Assembly: GCA_019423795.1 (NCBI GenBank)
Contig: JAHZAT010000073.1
Location: 1-64,000 of the forward strand
Direction: 5' to 3'
Source of the DNA: Clostridiales bacterium
Lineage (GTDB): Bacteria; Bacillota; Clostridia; Lachnospirales; Lachnospiraceae
Length of the DNA stretch: 64,000 bases
In this document: positions 1 through 9,619 of the stretch, in pieces
Layout: each line of letters opens with the position of its first letter
How positions within the stretch are numbered: the first letter of the stretch is position 1
The notes under the pieces: generated by a model
The model's input: the letters and a program-made list of their open reading frames with translations, nothing else
What the model was told of the DNA's origin: nothing
Databases searched by the model: none
Position numbers and translations under genes: made by a program

Positions 1-62
1 GTGAGGTTCTTCTTTCGTCTATTGACATTATTTATGAATTACAGGAATGCTTAAAACTTCAA

Positions 63-1053
63 TTGAAAATAATAATAACTGTAATATTATGTGGAATATT
101 ATTTGTTAGTAATTTTACTGTTATAAAAGCAGAGAATAAATTAACCAACATCTATTTAATGGGAGATTCAACAGTATCGTCAAGAGATAATGACTATATC
201 AATGGATGGGGAAATCATTTGTATCGATATTTTGATAAGAATCAAAAGATTGAAAAGCTAGAAACAATATCCCAATATGAAGATGCAGTTAGATATACGT
301 CATCGAAAGTAAAGATAGAGAACTGGGCAAAATCAGGCGCTAGTGTTCGGAGTTATTACAATGATCCCAAATTATTCAAAAACGTATATAATCGTCTAAG
401 AAAAGGCGACTACGTTTTTATTCAGTTTGGACATAATGAAATAAATAAGAATTGTCAAGGATCAGACGTGAAAACATATATACGATATCTAACAACGTAT
501 ATAAATAAGATTCAAAGCAAAAAAGCAATTCCTATTTTGATAACATCTCCGCCATTGAATAATAAAAGCAAAGGAAAATATTATATATATGTTCCAGCTT
601 ATAGGAAAGCGATGGTGAATGTTGGCAAAAAAAAAGAAAGTACAAATAATAGATTTAGGTAGTAAATGTGTAGAATATTTGAATCAAAGAAATTCAACGG
701 AAGTCAGTTCCATGTATATTCCAGATAATATGCATTTTACACCGAAAGGTGCTAAAATACTTGCAAGAATTATAGCCACGGAGTTAAAAGATAGTGATAA
801 GTCAAAAAAATTAAGTGGAAATATTTGGTTGCCAACATATAATCTAAACAAATACTTAGTGAAAGTGGAGAAATTAAATAAAAGAAAATACACAAAAAAA
901 TCATGGAAGATAGTTCAAAAATATTATATCCATGGAAAGAAAATCATATATGATGAAAATACGACTAGAAAAGAAATTAATACTACGCAGAGTAAATTGA
1001 AGAAAGCAATCAAAAATTTAAAAAAGAAAAAAATTAAAGCAAAGAAAAAATGA
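63..1053 (+). pseudogene. SGNH/GDSL esterase with C-terminal FIVAR-like region, frameshifted
   Basis: Exported SGNH-hydrolase resembling rhamnogalacturonan acetylesterases, probably removing acyl groups from polysaccharides. A TTG start is followed by a signal peptide (residues 1-23, ending VIKA). Block I is MGDST with Ser36 as nucleophile, block II is WAKSGAS, block III is FIQFGHNE. The reading frame then breaks at an A9 run (627-635); the second part, in the +1 frame (from about 619), carries the block V motif PDNMHFTPKGA with the catalytic Asp and His, then a Lys-rich tail resembling a FIVAR domain. One A fewer would restore a single protein of about 330 residues. The upstream frame is open to the window edge, so the start is not certain. 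It may be a pseudogene, a slippage-controlled gene or a sequencing error. A related remnant lies at 4566-4730. Confidence 0.75.
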
Positions 1054-1126
1054 GCTAGGTATATTTATTTTAGAATTTTGTAGATAACTCTGACTTACCA
1101 TTTACAGATATACAGATTAATATAGA

Positions 1127-1174
1127 AAAAACAGCTGACAACTTTAAAATTACAGGGTTGGCAGCTGTTTTTAT
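1127..1174. terminator. Bidirectional intrinsic terminator
   Basis: Inverted repeat in which AACAGCTG-CAAC pairs with GTTG-CAGCTGTT, with a single A/G mismatch, flanked by an A-run on the left and a T-run on the right. It sits between the converging SGNH gene and sulfotransferase gene and can end transcription from both. Confidence 0.8.
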
Positions 1175-1196
1175 TTCTTTATATATATCAAAAAAA

Positions 1197-2894
1197 TTAT
1201 CGGAAATAAAATCCCTTAAAATTATATTTCAACACGCGATAACTAAACTGCTGAGCATCATATCGGAAACTTTTTATAAGATTTCCATCTTTATCATATT
1301 CCCCAAAGATTTTGCTGCGACCGCTACTATAAGGAATATTTCCGCCCAGATGCTGGACACTGCTTACGATGCTGGAATATGGGAGTTTGAATTCTTGTGC
1401 CAAAGTATAGGTTCTGTTTTTCTCATCAACCAGATATTTGGAATAATAAGACGTTCCTGTCTTTGGGTTGGAAGATGGAGATAAATCTTTATAAGAACTC
1501 CAGTCAAACTCTGGGAAAGCAGTGACTCTTCCATAATTGTTATTAAACATATAAACGTAATATTGTCCATCTGGAAGAGAGTCATCTTTTTCAACCGTAA
1601 CGGTATGCTGTCCGGCAGGTGCGACTAAATTACCTTTTCGAGTCAATAATTTATCCTCGTAACCACTTCCTTTATATAAAGTTCCGTAATGAATGATGTA
1701 GTCTAATTCCGGTTTTTCGTAAATATTGCTGACTTTGATCAAAGAACTTTGCTCCCGGCTACTTAGGATGAGGGAATCATCATCGACGAAATCAAAAGAA
1801 TTTACATGAATCCAGTCAAGATCCGTAGTTCCAGAATAATTTAGCCCTCCATTTTCTTCTTGGGTTGCGATATTTTTAATATTTGGAAGAACATCTTCAG
1901 TGTCAAGAAGTAGTTTCACCTGTCCACTTGTTGCATCGACAGAGATAATACTGTCTTCAATGGTAGTTTTGCTGTTGATACTTACCAAACATAAGATTTT
2001 ATTTGTATGTTTATCATACATAAAATCATGATGTAATTGATAATCTCCAAGGCTTATGGTTTTGGTTACTTTACCAAGACGGTTTACGAATGCAAGATGG
2101 TTAATATCATAAGAATAAACCATTTCATTTTTAATAAATAATAATCGGTCAGTTTTATAATCATTTAATGGAATACGACCTCTACATACACCGTTGTTAT
2201 CCCAAAGAAATACATTTGCATCGACAGCTTTTCCGTTATTCTGTAAAGCTCCCTGATCTCTTCCCATCATGGCAAACAGACCGTCTGTCATTTTGACTTT
2301 ACTCTTTCCAGTTGCTGTTTTTTCCATTTTTGGAATGCTAGAATCTTTTTTTGTTGTTACATAAAAACAAGTCTTACTGATCGGTTTGTTTTTCTTGTTG
2401 AAAAATTGCATGGTTATTTTATTTTTTGTATTTGGAACTAAACCGATGATCTGGTATTCATGCTGTTTTACATATTTGTCACCAGATACTGTTTGAAGTG
2501 TATGTTTGTAGGCAACAGATTTTTTATCGGTTGTTTCAATCGTAGCAACAGCATAAGATGCCTGATCAGTTTTCGCATAATAATATAAAGAAGTTGTGTT
2601 TGTTCCGTATAAATTTTCGATGATCAATGGATTTTCTGTGGAATAATCATCTTTGGACTTTAATGATTTTAATTTGGCATCGCTTTCTTTTTGATAAGCG
2701 GTTGTATAAATGTCCTTTTGTTTGTGGTTAACAGTTTGTACATCTACATCTATTTCTTTGGATTGTACGGAAGAATCAGATTTTTTAGAGCATCCGTAAG
2801 TAATACCAGCTAGTCCTAGGACTGAAAATACAAGACATAATATGTAGAATGTTTTTTTCTTTACAGCAATTCTCTTGTGTAATGTTTTTTGCAT
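1197..2894 (-). CDS. Arylsulfate sulfotransferase (ASST), probable lipoprotein
   Basis: PAPS-independent sulfotransferase that moves sulfate from one phenol to another, acting outside the membrane. 565 residues. The N-terminus has a hydrophobic segment (about 15-34) ending in TYGC, an imperfect lipobox, so anchoring as a lipoprotein is likely. After an N-terminal beta domain comes the propeller with the family's active-site places: HHDF (about 287), DWIHVNS (about 361), SSREQ (about 380) and GQHTV (about 428), matching the His/His/Arg/His set known from E. coli ASST. The ribosome site GGGAGG lies 6 bases before the ATG. It is monocistronic and converges on the SGNH gene, with a shared terminator. 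It looks intact, in contrast to its decayed neighbours. Gut bacteria with this enzyme can transfer sulfate between phenolic compounds; the substrate here is unknown. Confidence 0.87.
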   Translation of the reverse strand: MQKTLHKRIAVKKKTFYILCLVFSVLGLAGITYGCSKKSDSSVQSKEIDVDVQTVNHKQKDIYTTAYQKESDAKLKSLKSKDDYSTENPLIIENLYGTNTTSLYYYAKTDQASYAVATIETTDKKSVAYKHTLQTVSGDKYVKQHEYQIIGLVPNTKNKITMQFFNKKNKPISKTCFYVTTKKDSSIPKMEKTATGKSKVKMTDGLFAMMGRDQGALQNNGKAVDANVFLWDNNGVCRGRIPLNDYKTDRLLFIKNEMVYSYDINHLAFVNRLGKVTKTISLGDYQLHHDFMYDKHTNKILCLVSINSKTTIEDSIISVDATSGQVKLLLDTEDVLPNIKNIATQEENGGLNYSGTTDLDWIHVNSFDFVDDDSLILSSREQSSLIKVSNIYEKPELDYIIHYGTLYKGSGYEDKLLTRKGNLVAPAGQHTVTVEKDDSLPDGQYYVYMFNNNYGRVTAFPEFDWSSYKDLSPSSNPKTGTSYYSKYLVDEKNRTYTLAQEFKLPYSSIVSSVQHLGGNIPYSSGRSKIFGEYDKDGNLIKSFRYDAQQFSYRVLKYNFKGFYFR

Positions 2895-3234
2895 AGCTTC
2901 CTCCCTGTAATAAATAATATGTTACCATAATTTTTTCATATTTTCTTAATAAATGCAATGTTTTTTTAATAAATTTTATAATTCTGATGCCATAGATTTA
3001 AAATGACAAATCATGGTTTCTTGTTTCTATAGGATAGTAATTAATATATAATGCGTGTATAAATAAAAAGACACGGAGGATGAATGCTTGAGATATCATA
3101 AACAAAAATGGACTTAGAATAACAAATAATGTATAATAAAAAAACAATTATTGCTATATCTATAACAGAGATTTACTTATAGATATGCTGAAAGAACAAA
3201 AAGGTTTAATTTTTGCATAAATGGAGGTAAGATC
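2895..3234. other. AT-rich intergenic region between divergent genes
   Basis: About 340 bases between the sulfotransferase and the ATPase. It is very AT-rich, with several TATAAT-like hexamers (near 3047 and 3131), none with a convincing -35 at 17 bases. At 3076-3083 there is a ribosome-site-like GGAGGATG followed by a four-codon frame, perhaps a leftover of a lost gene start. The ATPase gene has its own GGAGG at 3222-3226. No other gene is visible. Confidence 0.5.
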
Positions 3235-4565
3235 ATGGGCAGATATCTAAACAGTTCAACTTCATATGTCTTATACAAAGGACAAACAGAACAGTCATAC
3301 TTTGTAGATAAATCACAAATGCTATCAGAATTATTTCCATTTTTAGATTCAGGTAATACCCATATATGCATTACACGTCCAAGACGTTTTGGAAAGACAG
3401 TCATGGCCAATATGATCACTGCTTTTTTAGGAAAAAAACAGGATTCAGATTCAATTTTTAAATCATTAAAAATATCACAGAATGATTTGTATAATAAATA
3501 CAGGAATCAATATAATGTAATATCAATAGATTTCAGCAAGATGCCAAGAGATTGCGATTCATATACAGACTATATAGACAGGATCGAAACAAATCTGATC
3601 AGAGATTTAAGAAAAGAATATCCACAGATCGAAATTTATGAAGATGATTCGGCAGCAGATGTATTAGAGACGATATTCGAAGAATGTGACCAGCAAAGAT
3701 TTGTTTTTGTACTGGATGAATGGGATTTTATTTTTCATAAGGATTTTGTTACAGAAGAAAATAAAAAGCAGTATGTGCTATTTTTAAGTAACCTTTTGAA
3801 GGATCGTTCATATGTACAATTGACTTATATGACAGGAATTCTTCCGATTGCTAAGTATTCCAGTGGATCGGAATTAAATATGTTTTGGGAATATACAATG
3901 GCATCAGAGGCGAAATATAATGAATATTTTGGATTTACAGATTCAGAAGTAGATCAGTTGTATGAGAAATATACGAGGAATACACGAGAGATTCATATTT
4001 CAAGAGAAGATTTGAAAGAATGGTACGATGGTTATACGACAAAATCAGGAGAGAGAATGTATAATCCAAGATCTGTAGTTTTGGCATTGACAAATAATAA
4101 TATTGGAAATTACTGGATAAGTTCAGGACCATATGATGAGATTTTTTATTATATCAGACAAAACATAGATGATGTACAAAATGATCTCGCATTAATGATA
4201 TCGGGAGAGGCAGTAACAGCAAAGATTCAGGAATATGCAGCAGTTTCGATGAATTTAACGACAAAAAATGAGATATTTTCTGCAATGATCGTATATGGAT
4301 TCTTAAGTTACGAGAATGGGGAAGTAAGAATTCCGAATAAAGAGCTGATGAATAAATTTGATGATATGATCCAGGGCTGATTTTGGAGTTAAAAGTAGAT
4401 CATACGCCAGAAGAAGCCCTAGAACAGATAAAAAATAAAAATTATAAATTACGTTTTCAAGGGAAATTAGCTGAAAAGAAAGTCGCAGTGAAAAAAATTC
4501 TTGGAATTGGTATAAGTTATGATAGAAAAACGAAAAAACATAGCTGTCAAGTAGAGTGGTTGTAA
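3235..4565 (+). pseudogene. AAA-ATPase/PD-(D/E)XK nuclease-like protein, internal deletion
   Basis: Member of the AAA-ATPase-like plus PD-(D/E)XK family (PF09820 with PF08011) common in Lachnospiraceae and Bacteroidales; its role is not established. The first 381 codons hold the N-terminal helix-rich part, the atypical P-loop RPRRFGKT (48-55) and the Walker B-like FVLDEWD (about 158). A TGA follows at 4378-4380. The next frame resumes with GLILELKVDHTPEEA and runs to 4565; this is the end of the nuclease domain, carrying its Glu-x-Lys motif. Full-length relatives are about 500-560 residues, so roughly 100-120 codons including the first catalytic Asp are missing and the frame is shifted at the junction. 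The ATPase part could still be translated, but the nuclease cannot be active as one chain. Confidence 0.82.
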
Positions 4566-4730
4566 AAAAAGGTGATTATGTTTTTATCCAGTTAGGTCAT
4601 AATGAAGTATATACACAAGCAATTAAAGAAGTCAAAGAAAATATTATACAGCAATGCGGCAACACAGAAATCAATTAATAGTGCAAAATCGGATTTGAAA
4701 AAGAGTATAAATAAACTAAGGAGAAAATAA
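4566..4730 (+). pseudogene. Remnant of a second SGNH-FIVAR gene
   Basis: Immediately after the broken ATPase, a short stretch translates as KKGDYVFIQLGHNEVY, nearly the same as block III of the esterase at 63-1053 (RKGDYVFIQFGHNE). Sequence resembling FIVAR follows directly (YTQAIKEVKEN), and after a frame change NAATQKSINSAKSDLKKSIN, matching the tail of the first gene. Everything before block III and between block III and the FIVAR tail is gone. The last codons (CTAAGGAGAAAATAA) also contain the ribosome site of the next gene, which may explain why this end is preserved. Confidence 0.75.
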
Positions 4731-4732
4731 AT

Positions 4733-5995
4733 TTGAAAAAAAGAAAATTAGTGTTTGCAATTACAGCCATCACGGTATTTTCAGCGATGATGTTAACATC
4801 AAACACAAAAGCACAAGCTGCAGCAAAGAAGACATACACGATCACGCCAAAGTCATCACCATATAAAGGAAAGTATAAAAAAGCAAAAGGATACTACAAT
4901 TCCACAACAAAACAGTATTTTGCGATCCGCTCTTATTTAGAACTGCTCGAAAAAAGGGGTGGAGGAAAATTAGTCATAAAAAAGGGAACTTATAAGATAC
5001 CAAATGTTATATATATTCCATCCAATGTTACGATCGAACTCAAAGATGGTGTAACGATTAAAAAAATCATGAAAACCAAAGCAAAGAAAATGAAACCAAG
5101 TGGTGGTATTTTTGAATTGTTGGAACCATCGAAAGCGAAGAAAAAGGGTGTGCATGGACAATATAATGGGGTTCATGATGTTAAGATATATTCAACAGGA
5201 AAGGCAGTGATCGATCAGGATTATCAGGGAAAAACTGGTCAGAATTGTATTGCACTTGTTATGTGTCATAACAGAAATGTTACGATTGAGGGAATCACAT
5301 TTAAAAATATGAAATATGGACATTTTATCGAGATGGATGCATCACAGAATGTAAATGTCAATCGTTGTACCTTTACAGGATATAAAGCAAGTAAACGTCA
5401 TACATCCGAGGCAATCAATCTAGATACTCCAGATAAGAAAACAAGAGGGTTTACTCATGGCTGGAGTCAGTATGACTGTACGCCAAATCAGAATGTGCAG
5501 ATTACAAACTGTATATTTTCAAATCTCGAAAAAGCAATAGGAACACATCAGTATTCTGTAGAAAAATATCACACAGATATCTCAATCTCTGATTGCATGA
5601 TAAAAAACTGTGTCAGCGGTGGGATTGAGATGATGAACTGGCAAAAAGTGTCTTTGACCAATACGAGATTTATGAATATTGGAAAAAACAGTAAAGGAAA
5701 ATATACTTCCTATAACAGGGATCGTAAGATCAGAGCAATCTTGGTGCGAGGAGGTGTTTCAGAGATTAATATCAAGGATTGTACATTTCAGAATCTTCCA
5801 AGAGTTATGCAGTGTATGCCATGGAAGAACCAGAATACGGCAACGCAATATCCAATGATATATAATCATATTACACAAGAAGAATACCAAAGGATTGCAT
5901 CGCAGAATAAAGTGCTTCGTGGTGTTGATGTACCATATATTATTGTGAACACACGTTACAACGATTATAATTATCCAGAGAAATATTATTTTTAA
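4733..5995 (+). CDS. Secreted right-handed beta-helix (pectate-lyase-like) protein
   Basis: 420 residues. TTG start 9 bases after AAGGAG. Signal peptide of about 30 residues ending in AQAAA. The body has the successive short hydrophobic/Asn-rich repeats of a parallel beta-helix (VTIEGITFKN, VNVNRCTFTG, VQITNCIFSN, ISISDCMIKN, VSLTNTRFMN, INIKDCTFQN). N-terminal GGGKLVIKKGTYKIP resembles the start of pectate-lyase/polygalacturonase-type proteins. It probably binds or cleaves polysaccharide outside the cell; the exact activity and substrate cannot be told, and no calcium or catalytic set could be assigned with certainty. It directly follows the remnant esterase, suggesting a former polysaccharide-processing pair. 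Confidence 0.75.
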   Translation: MKKRKLVFAITAITVFSAMMLTSNTKAQAAAKKTYTITPKSSPYKGKYKKAKGYYNSTTKQYFAIRSYLELLEKRGGGKLVIKKGTYKIPNVIYIPSNVTIELKDGVTIKKIMKTKAKKMKPSGGIFELLEPSKAKKKGVHGQYNGVHDVKIYSTGKAVIDQDYQGKTGQNCIALVMCHNRNVTIEGITFKNMKYGHFIEMDASQNVNVNRCTFTGYKASKRHTSEAINLDTPDKKTRGFTHGWSQYDCTPNQNVQITNCIFSNLEKAIGTHQYSVEKYHTDISISDCMIKNCVSGGIEMMNWQKVSLTNTRFMNIGKNSKGKYTSYNRDRKIRAILVRGGVSEINIKDCTFQNLPRVMQCMPWKNQNTATQYPMIYNHITQEEYQRIASQNKVLRGVDVPYIIVNTRYNDYNYPEKYYF

Positions 5996-6059
5996 AATGG
6001 ATATTGGGAGATACCTTGATAATATAGATAAGAAGTTTACAAGAAAGGAAACAACAAAA

Positions 6060-7178
6060 ATGAAACAATATGATTACCTAATCGTAGGTTCCGGTTTATA
6101 CGGAGCCGTCTTTGCACAGCAGGCAACAGCAAAAGGAAAGAAGGTCTTAGTCATCGACAAACGACCAAACATTGCAGGAAATGTATACACAGAAGATATT
6201 GAGAAGATCCATGTACATAAATATGGAGCCCATATCTTCCATACAAACAATAAAAAAGTATGGAATTACATTACAAAGTTTGCAGAGTTTAATCGATTCA
6301 CAAACTCACCAGTTGCAAATTATAAAGGAGAATTATATTCTCTGCCATTTAATATGTACACATTCAATAAGATGTGGGGTGTGATCACACCGCAGGAAGC
6401 TGCAGATAAGATTGAAGAGCAGAAGAAAGAAGCAGGGATCACAGAGCCAAAGAATCTGGAAGAACAGGCGATCAGCTTGGTTGGAACAGATATTTATGAG
6501 AAACTGATCAAAGGATACACAGAAAAACAGTGGGGAAGACCATGTACAGAGCTTCCATCTTTTATCATTAAGAGATTACCAGTACGTTTAACATTTGATA
6601 ATAACTATTTCAACGCCTTATATCAGGGAATCCCAGTGGGCGGATATACAAAGATGATCGCAAATATGTTAGGTAATGTGGAGGTCCGCTTAAATACAGA
6701 TTATCTTGAACATAAAGAAGAACTGGATGCACTAGCAGAGAAAGTAATCTACACAGGTCCGATCGACGCATACTTTGATTACAAATTGGGAGAATTAGAA
6801 TATCGTTCCGTAAGATTTGAGACAGAAGTATTAGACCAGCCAAACTTCCAGGGAAATGCAGCTGTGAACTACACGGATGCCGAGACACCATGGACAAGGA
6901 TCATTGAACACAAATGGTTTGAATTCGGAAAAGACGAAGAAGGAAACGACCTTCCAAAGACTGTTATCAGTCGTGAATACAGCTCTGAGTGGAAATTAGG
7001 AGATGAACCATATTATCCAGTCAATGACGAAAAGAATGGAAAATTATATGAAGAGTATAAGAAATTAGCCGAGAAAGAAGAAAATATCATCTTCGGAGGA
7101 AGACTCGGAGAATATAAATATTACGATATGGATGCGGTTATTGCAGCAGCGTTAGATATGTGTGAAAAAGAGCTATAA
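6060..7178 (+). CDS. glf: UDP-galactopyranose mutase
   Basis: Interconverts UDP-galactopyranose and UDP-galactofuranose, the donor for galactofuranose in surface glycans; cytoplasmic FAD enzyme. 372 residues from ATG 6060, chosen over an in-frame ATG at 5997 because AAAGGA lies 10-15 bases ahead and the FAD-binding GSGLYGAVFAQQA motif then falls at residues 10-22 as usual. Later family signatures include HKYGAHIFHT, GYTEKQWG, RLPVRLTFDNNYF and YTGPIDAYFDY. Its presence ahead of galE suggests galactofuranose in the polymers made downstream, although no transferase here can be named as galactofuranosyl from sequence alone. Confidence 0.95.
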   Translation: MKQYDYLIVGSGLYGAVFAQQATAKGKKVLVIDKRPNIAGNVYTEDIEKIHVHKYGAHIFHTNNKKVWNYITKFAEFNRFTNSPVANYKGELYSLPFNMYTFNKMWGVITPQEAADKIEEQKKEAGITEPKNLEEQAISLVGTDIYEKLIKGYTEKQWGRPCTELPSFIIKRLPVRLTFDNNYFNALYQGIPVGGYTKMIANMLGNVEVRLNTDYLEHKEELDALAEKVIYTGPIDAYFDYKLGELEYRSVRFETEVLDQPNFQGNAAVNYTDAETPWTRIIEHKWFEFGKDEEGNDLPKTVISREYSSEWKLGDEPYYPVNDEKNGKLYEEYKKLAEKEENIIFGGRLGEYKYYDMDAVIAAALDMCEKEL

Positions 7179-7214
7179 AGATTTATGTCATATAAGAAAA
7201 GAGGAACAAGAAAC

Positions 7215-8462
7215 ATGAGCGAAACATTTTTACCAGCAAATATTTTAATGCCACAGGTAGATTCTATGAAGAAATGGGCCGTGATCGCTTGTGACCAGTT
7301 TTCATCCCAGCCAGAATACTGGGATGAAGTAAAAGAGTATGTAGGAAATACGCCATCAACGTTACATCTAATGCTTCCAGAAGCATATCTTGGAAGTGAG
7401 GAAGAAGATGAAAAGATCCGAAAGATTCAATCCACAATGAAGAATTATGCAGATGATCATCTGTTGAAAACTTATGAAAATTCTTTGGTTTATGTGGAAA
7501 GAACCTTGCAGAATGGAAAGATTCGAAGAGGAATCGTAGGTGCGATCGATCTGGAACAATATAGTTATACGCCAGAACACGAAGCAAAGATCCGTTCCAC
7601 AGAGAAAACAGTCATGGAGCGAATCCCACCAAGAATGAAGATTCGTTATCAGGCACCGATTGAATTGCCACACGTGATCTTGCTATGCGATGATTGGAAA
7701 AATGAAGTATTAGAAATCGTAACAGAGCAGAAGGCAAATCTTGAGAAATTATATGAATTTGATCTGATGCAGGAAGGTGGACATATCGCAGGATGGCTGG
7801 TAGACGGAGAGGTCAAAGAACAATTTTTAGAAAAACTACAATCATATGAAGAACAAATGACAGAAAAATATAAAGATTTAAGTGATGATCCAATGGTCTA
7901 TGCAGTCGGAGACGGAAACCATTCTCTGGCAACAGCAAAAGCCTGTTACGAGAAGTTAAAGAAAAATCATCAATGGGAACATATCAAAGATCATCCAGCG
8001 AGATATGCATTGGTAGAACTCGAGAATCTACATGATGATTCCCAGCAGTTTGAACCAATTCACAGAGTCATTACTGGAACAGATCCCGAAGAATTAATAC
8101 ATGCATTAAAAAAAGAATGCTGCAGTGAAGAAGGACAAACAATTCGCTGTTATTACGGAAAGAAGGAAGAAGTTCTTCACCTGAATTTACATAAACATCA
8201 ATTAGCAGTTGATAAAATACAGACATTTTTAGATAAATATCTCAAAGACAATTCAGGATGTATTGATTATATCCACGGAGAAGATGTCTTAAAAGAACTG
8301 TCAAAAGAAGAGCAGACGATAGGAATTGAACTTCCAGCAATGGAGAAAGATCAGCTGTTTCCAAGCGTGATGACAGACGGAACACTGCCAAGAAAGACAT
8401 TTTCCATGGGACATGCTTGTGAAAAACGTTATTATATTGAAGGACGAAAGATTCAGAGATAG
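7215..8462 (+). CDS. DUF1015 family protein
   Basis: 415-residue cytoplasmic protein of the widespread DUF1015 family (PF06245), whose function is not firmly known. Start chosen at ATG 7215 (MSETFLPANI), with AGAGGAA ahead; an in-frame ATG at 7185 would add ten unconserved residues. Recognisable family stretches include the N-terminal WAVIACDQFSSQPEYW, YTPEHEAKIRSTE, and VGDGNHSLATAKACYE. It lies 36 bases after glf in the same direction and is followed by a new promoter for galE, so it may share the glf transcript. No membrane segment or signal peptide is seen. Confidence 0.85.
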   Translation: MSETFLPANILMPQVDSMKKWAVIACDQFSSQPEYWDEVKEYVGNTPSTLHLMLPEAYLGSEEEDEKIRKIQSTMKNYADDHLLKTYENSLVYVERTLQNGKIRRGIVGAIDLEQYSYTPEHEAKIRSTEKTVMERIPPRMKIRYQAPIELPHVILLCDDWKNEVLEIVTEQKANLEKLYEFDLMQEGGHIAGWLVDGEVKEQFLEKLQSYEEQMTEKYKDLSDDPMVYAVGDGNHSLATAKACYEKLKKNHQWEHIKDHPARYALVELENLHDDSQQFEPIHRVITGTDPEELIHALKKECCSEEGQTIRCYYGKKEEVLHLNLHKHQLAVDKIQTFLDKYLKDNSGCIDYIHGEDVLKELSKEEQTIGIELPAMEKDQLFPSVMTDGTLPRKTFSMGHACEKRYYIEGRKIQR

Positions 8463-8495
8463 ACGAGTGCCCAATAATTACTTTACAAGAAAAAC

Positions 8496-8524
8496 TTTAA
8501 TGATATCGTGAAATGTGGTATGAT
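8496..8524 (+). promoter_or_regulatory. Possible sigma-A promoter of galE
   Basis: TATGAT at 8519-8524 with a weak -35 (TTTAAT, 8496-8501) 17 bases upstream. It lies in the 109-base gap before galE, whose ribosome site is GGAGGAGAG. Confidence 0.5.
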
Positions 8525-8571
8525 AAAAAATAGTGTAAATAAATAATATATACAATAATGGAGGAGAGATC

Positions 8572-9594
8572 ATGGCTATTTTAGTAGCAGGTGGTGCTGG
8601 ATATATCGGCAGCCATACATGTGTGGAACTTTTAAATGCAGGATATGAAGTTGTCGTAGTAGACAATTTATATAATTCCAGTGAAGAAGCTTTAAAGAGA
8701 GTAGAGCAGATCACAGGGAAAACAGTAAAATTTTATGAGGCAGATGTTTTAGACCGTGAAGCATTAGAGAAGATCTTTGATGCAGAAGATATTGACTCTG
8801 TGATCAACTTTGCAGGATTAAAAGCAGTTGGAGAATCTGTACAGAAACCATTAGAATATTATCATAACAATATCACAGGAACATTGATCCTTTGTGATGT
8901 GATGAGAAATCATGGAGTGAAGAATATTATCTTTAGTTCTTCAGCAACAGTCTATGGAGATCCAGCTTTCATTCCAATTACAGAGGAATGCCCAAAAGGA
9001 CAGATCACAAACCCATATGGACAGACAAAGGGAATGTTAGAGCAGATCTTAACAGATTTCCATGTCGCAGATCCAGAATGGAATGTCGTATTACTTCGTT
9101 ACTTTAACCCTATCGGAGCACATGAAAGTGGACTGATCGGAGAAGATCCAAAGGGAATTCCAAATAACTTAGTACCATATATTGCACAGGTAGCAGTTGG
9201 TAAACTTGAGAAATTAGGAGTCTTTGGTGATGATTATGACACACCAGACGGAACAGGTGTCCGTGATTATATCCATGTTGTAGACCTTGCCAAAGGACAT
9301 GTGAAAGCATTAAAGAAATTTGAAGAAAAACCAGAAGTACGTATCTACAACCTTGGAACAGGAATTGGATATAGTGTATTAGATGTCTTACATGCATATG
9401 AAGAGGCTTGTGGAAAGACACTTCCATACGAGATCAAACCACGAAGAGCTGGAGACATTGCAACATGCTATTGTGATGCGACAAAAGCAAAAGAAGAATT
9501 AGGATGGGCTGCAGAAAAAGGAATCAAAGAAATGTGTGCAGATTCCTGGAAATGGCAGTCTATGAATCCGGATGGATATAGAACAGAAGATTAA
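8572..9594 (+). CDS. galE: UDP-glucose 4-epimerase
   Basis: Interconverts UDP-glucose and UDP-galactose with bound NAD. 340 residues, normal length. The Rossmann motif GGAGYIGSH is at 7-15, the SSSATVYG strand with the catalytic Ser near 124, and the Tyr-x-x-x-Lys pair in NPYGQTKG at 149/153. [13 protein letters not shown] and the C-terminal [13 protein letters not shown] stretch are typical of GalE rather than other SDR epimerases. It supplies UDP-galactose, which glf upstream can convert to UDP-galactofuranose. It has its own promoter and its own terminator and so appears monocistronic. Confidence 0.96.
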   Translation: MAILVAGGAGYIGSHTCVELLNAGYEVVVVDNLYNSSEEALKRVEQITGKTVKFYEADVLDREALEKIFDAEDIDSVINFAGLKAVGESVQKPLEYYHNNITGTLILCDVMRNHGVKNIIFSSSATVYGDPAFIPITEECPKGQITNPYGQTKGMLEQILTDFHVADPEWNVVLLRYFNPIGAHESGLIGEDPKGIPNNLVPYIAQVAVGKLEKLGVFGDDYDTPDGTGVRDYIHVVDLAKGHVKALKKFEEKPEVRIYNLGTGIGYSVLDVLHAYEEACGKTLPYEIKPRRAGDIATCYCDATKAKEELGWAAEKGIKEMCADSWKWQSMNPDGYRTED

Positions 9595-9619
9595 TTATTT
9601 CATTATCATAGCATTAGAC

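Noticed and set aside
4383..4565. Separate 60-residue small protein
   Set aside because: Its sequence is the end of the PD-(D/E)XK nuclease domain, in frame with codons before its start and lacking its own ribosome site, so it is part of the broken ATPase gene.
5997..6059. Longer glf with 21 extra codons
   Set aside because: No ribosome site, and the FAD motif would be unusually far from the start.
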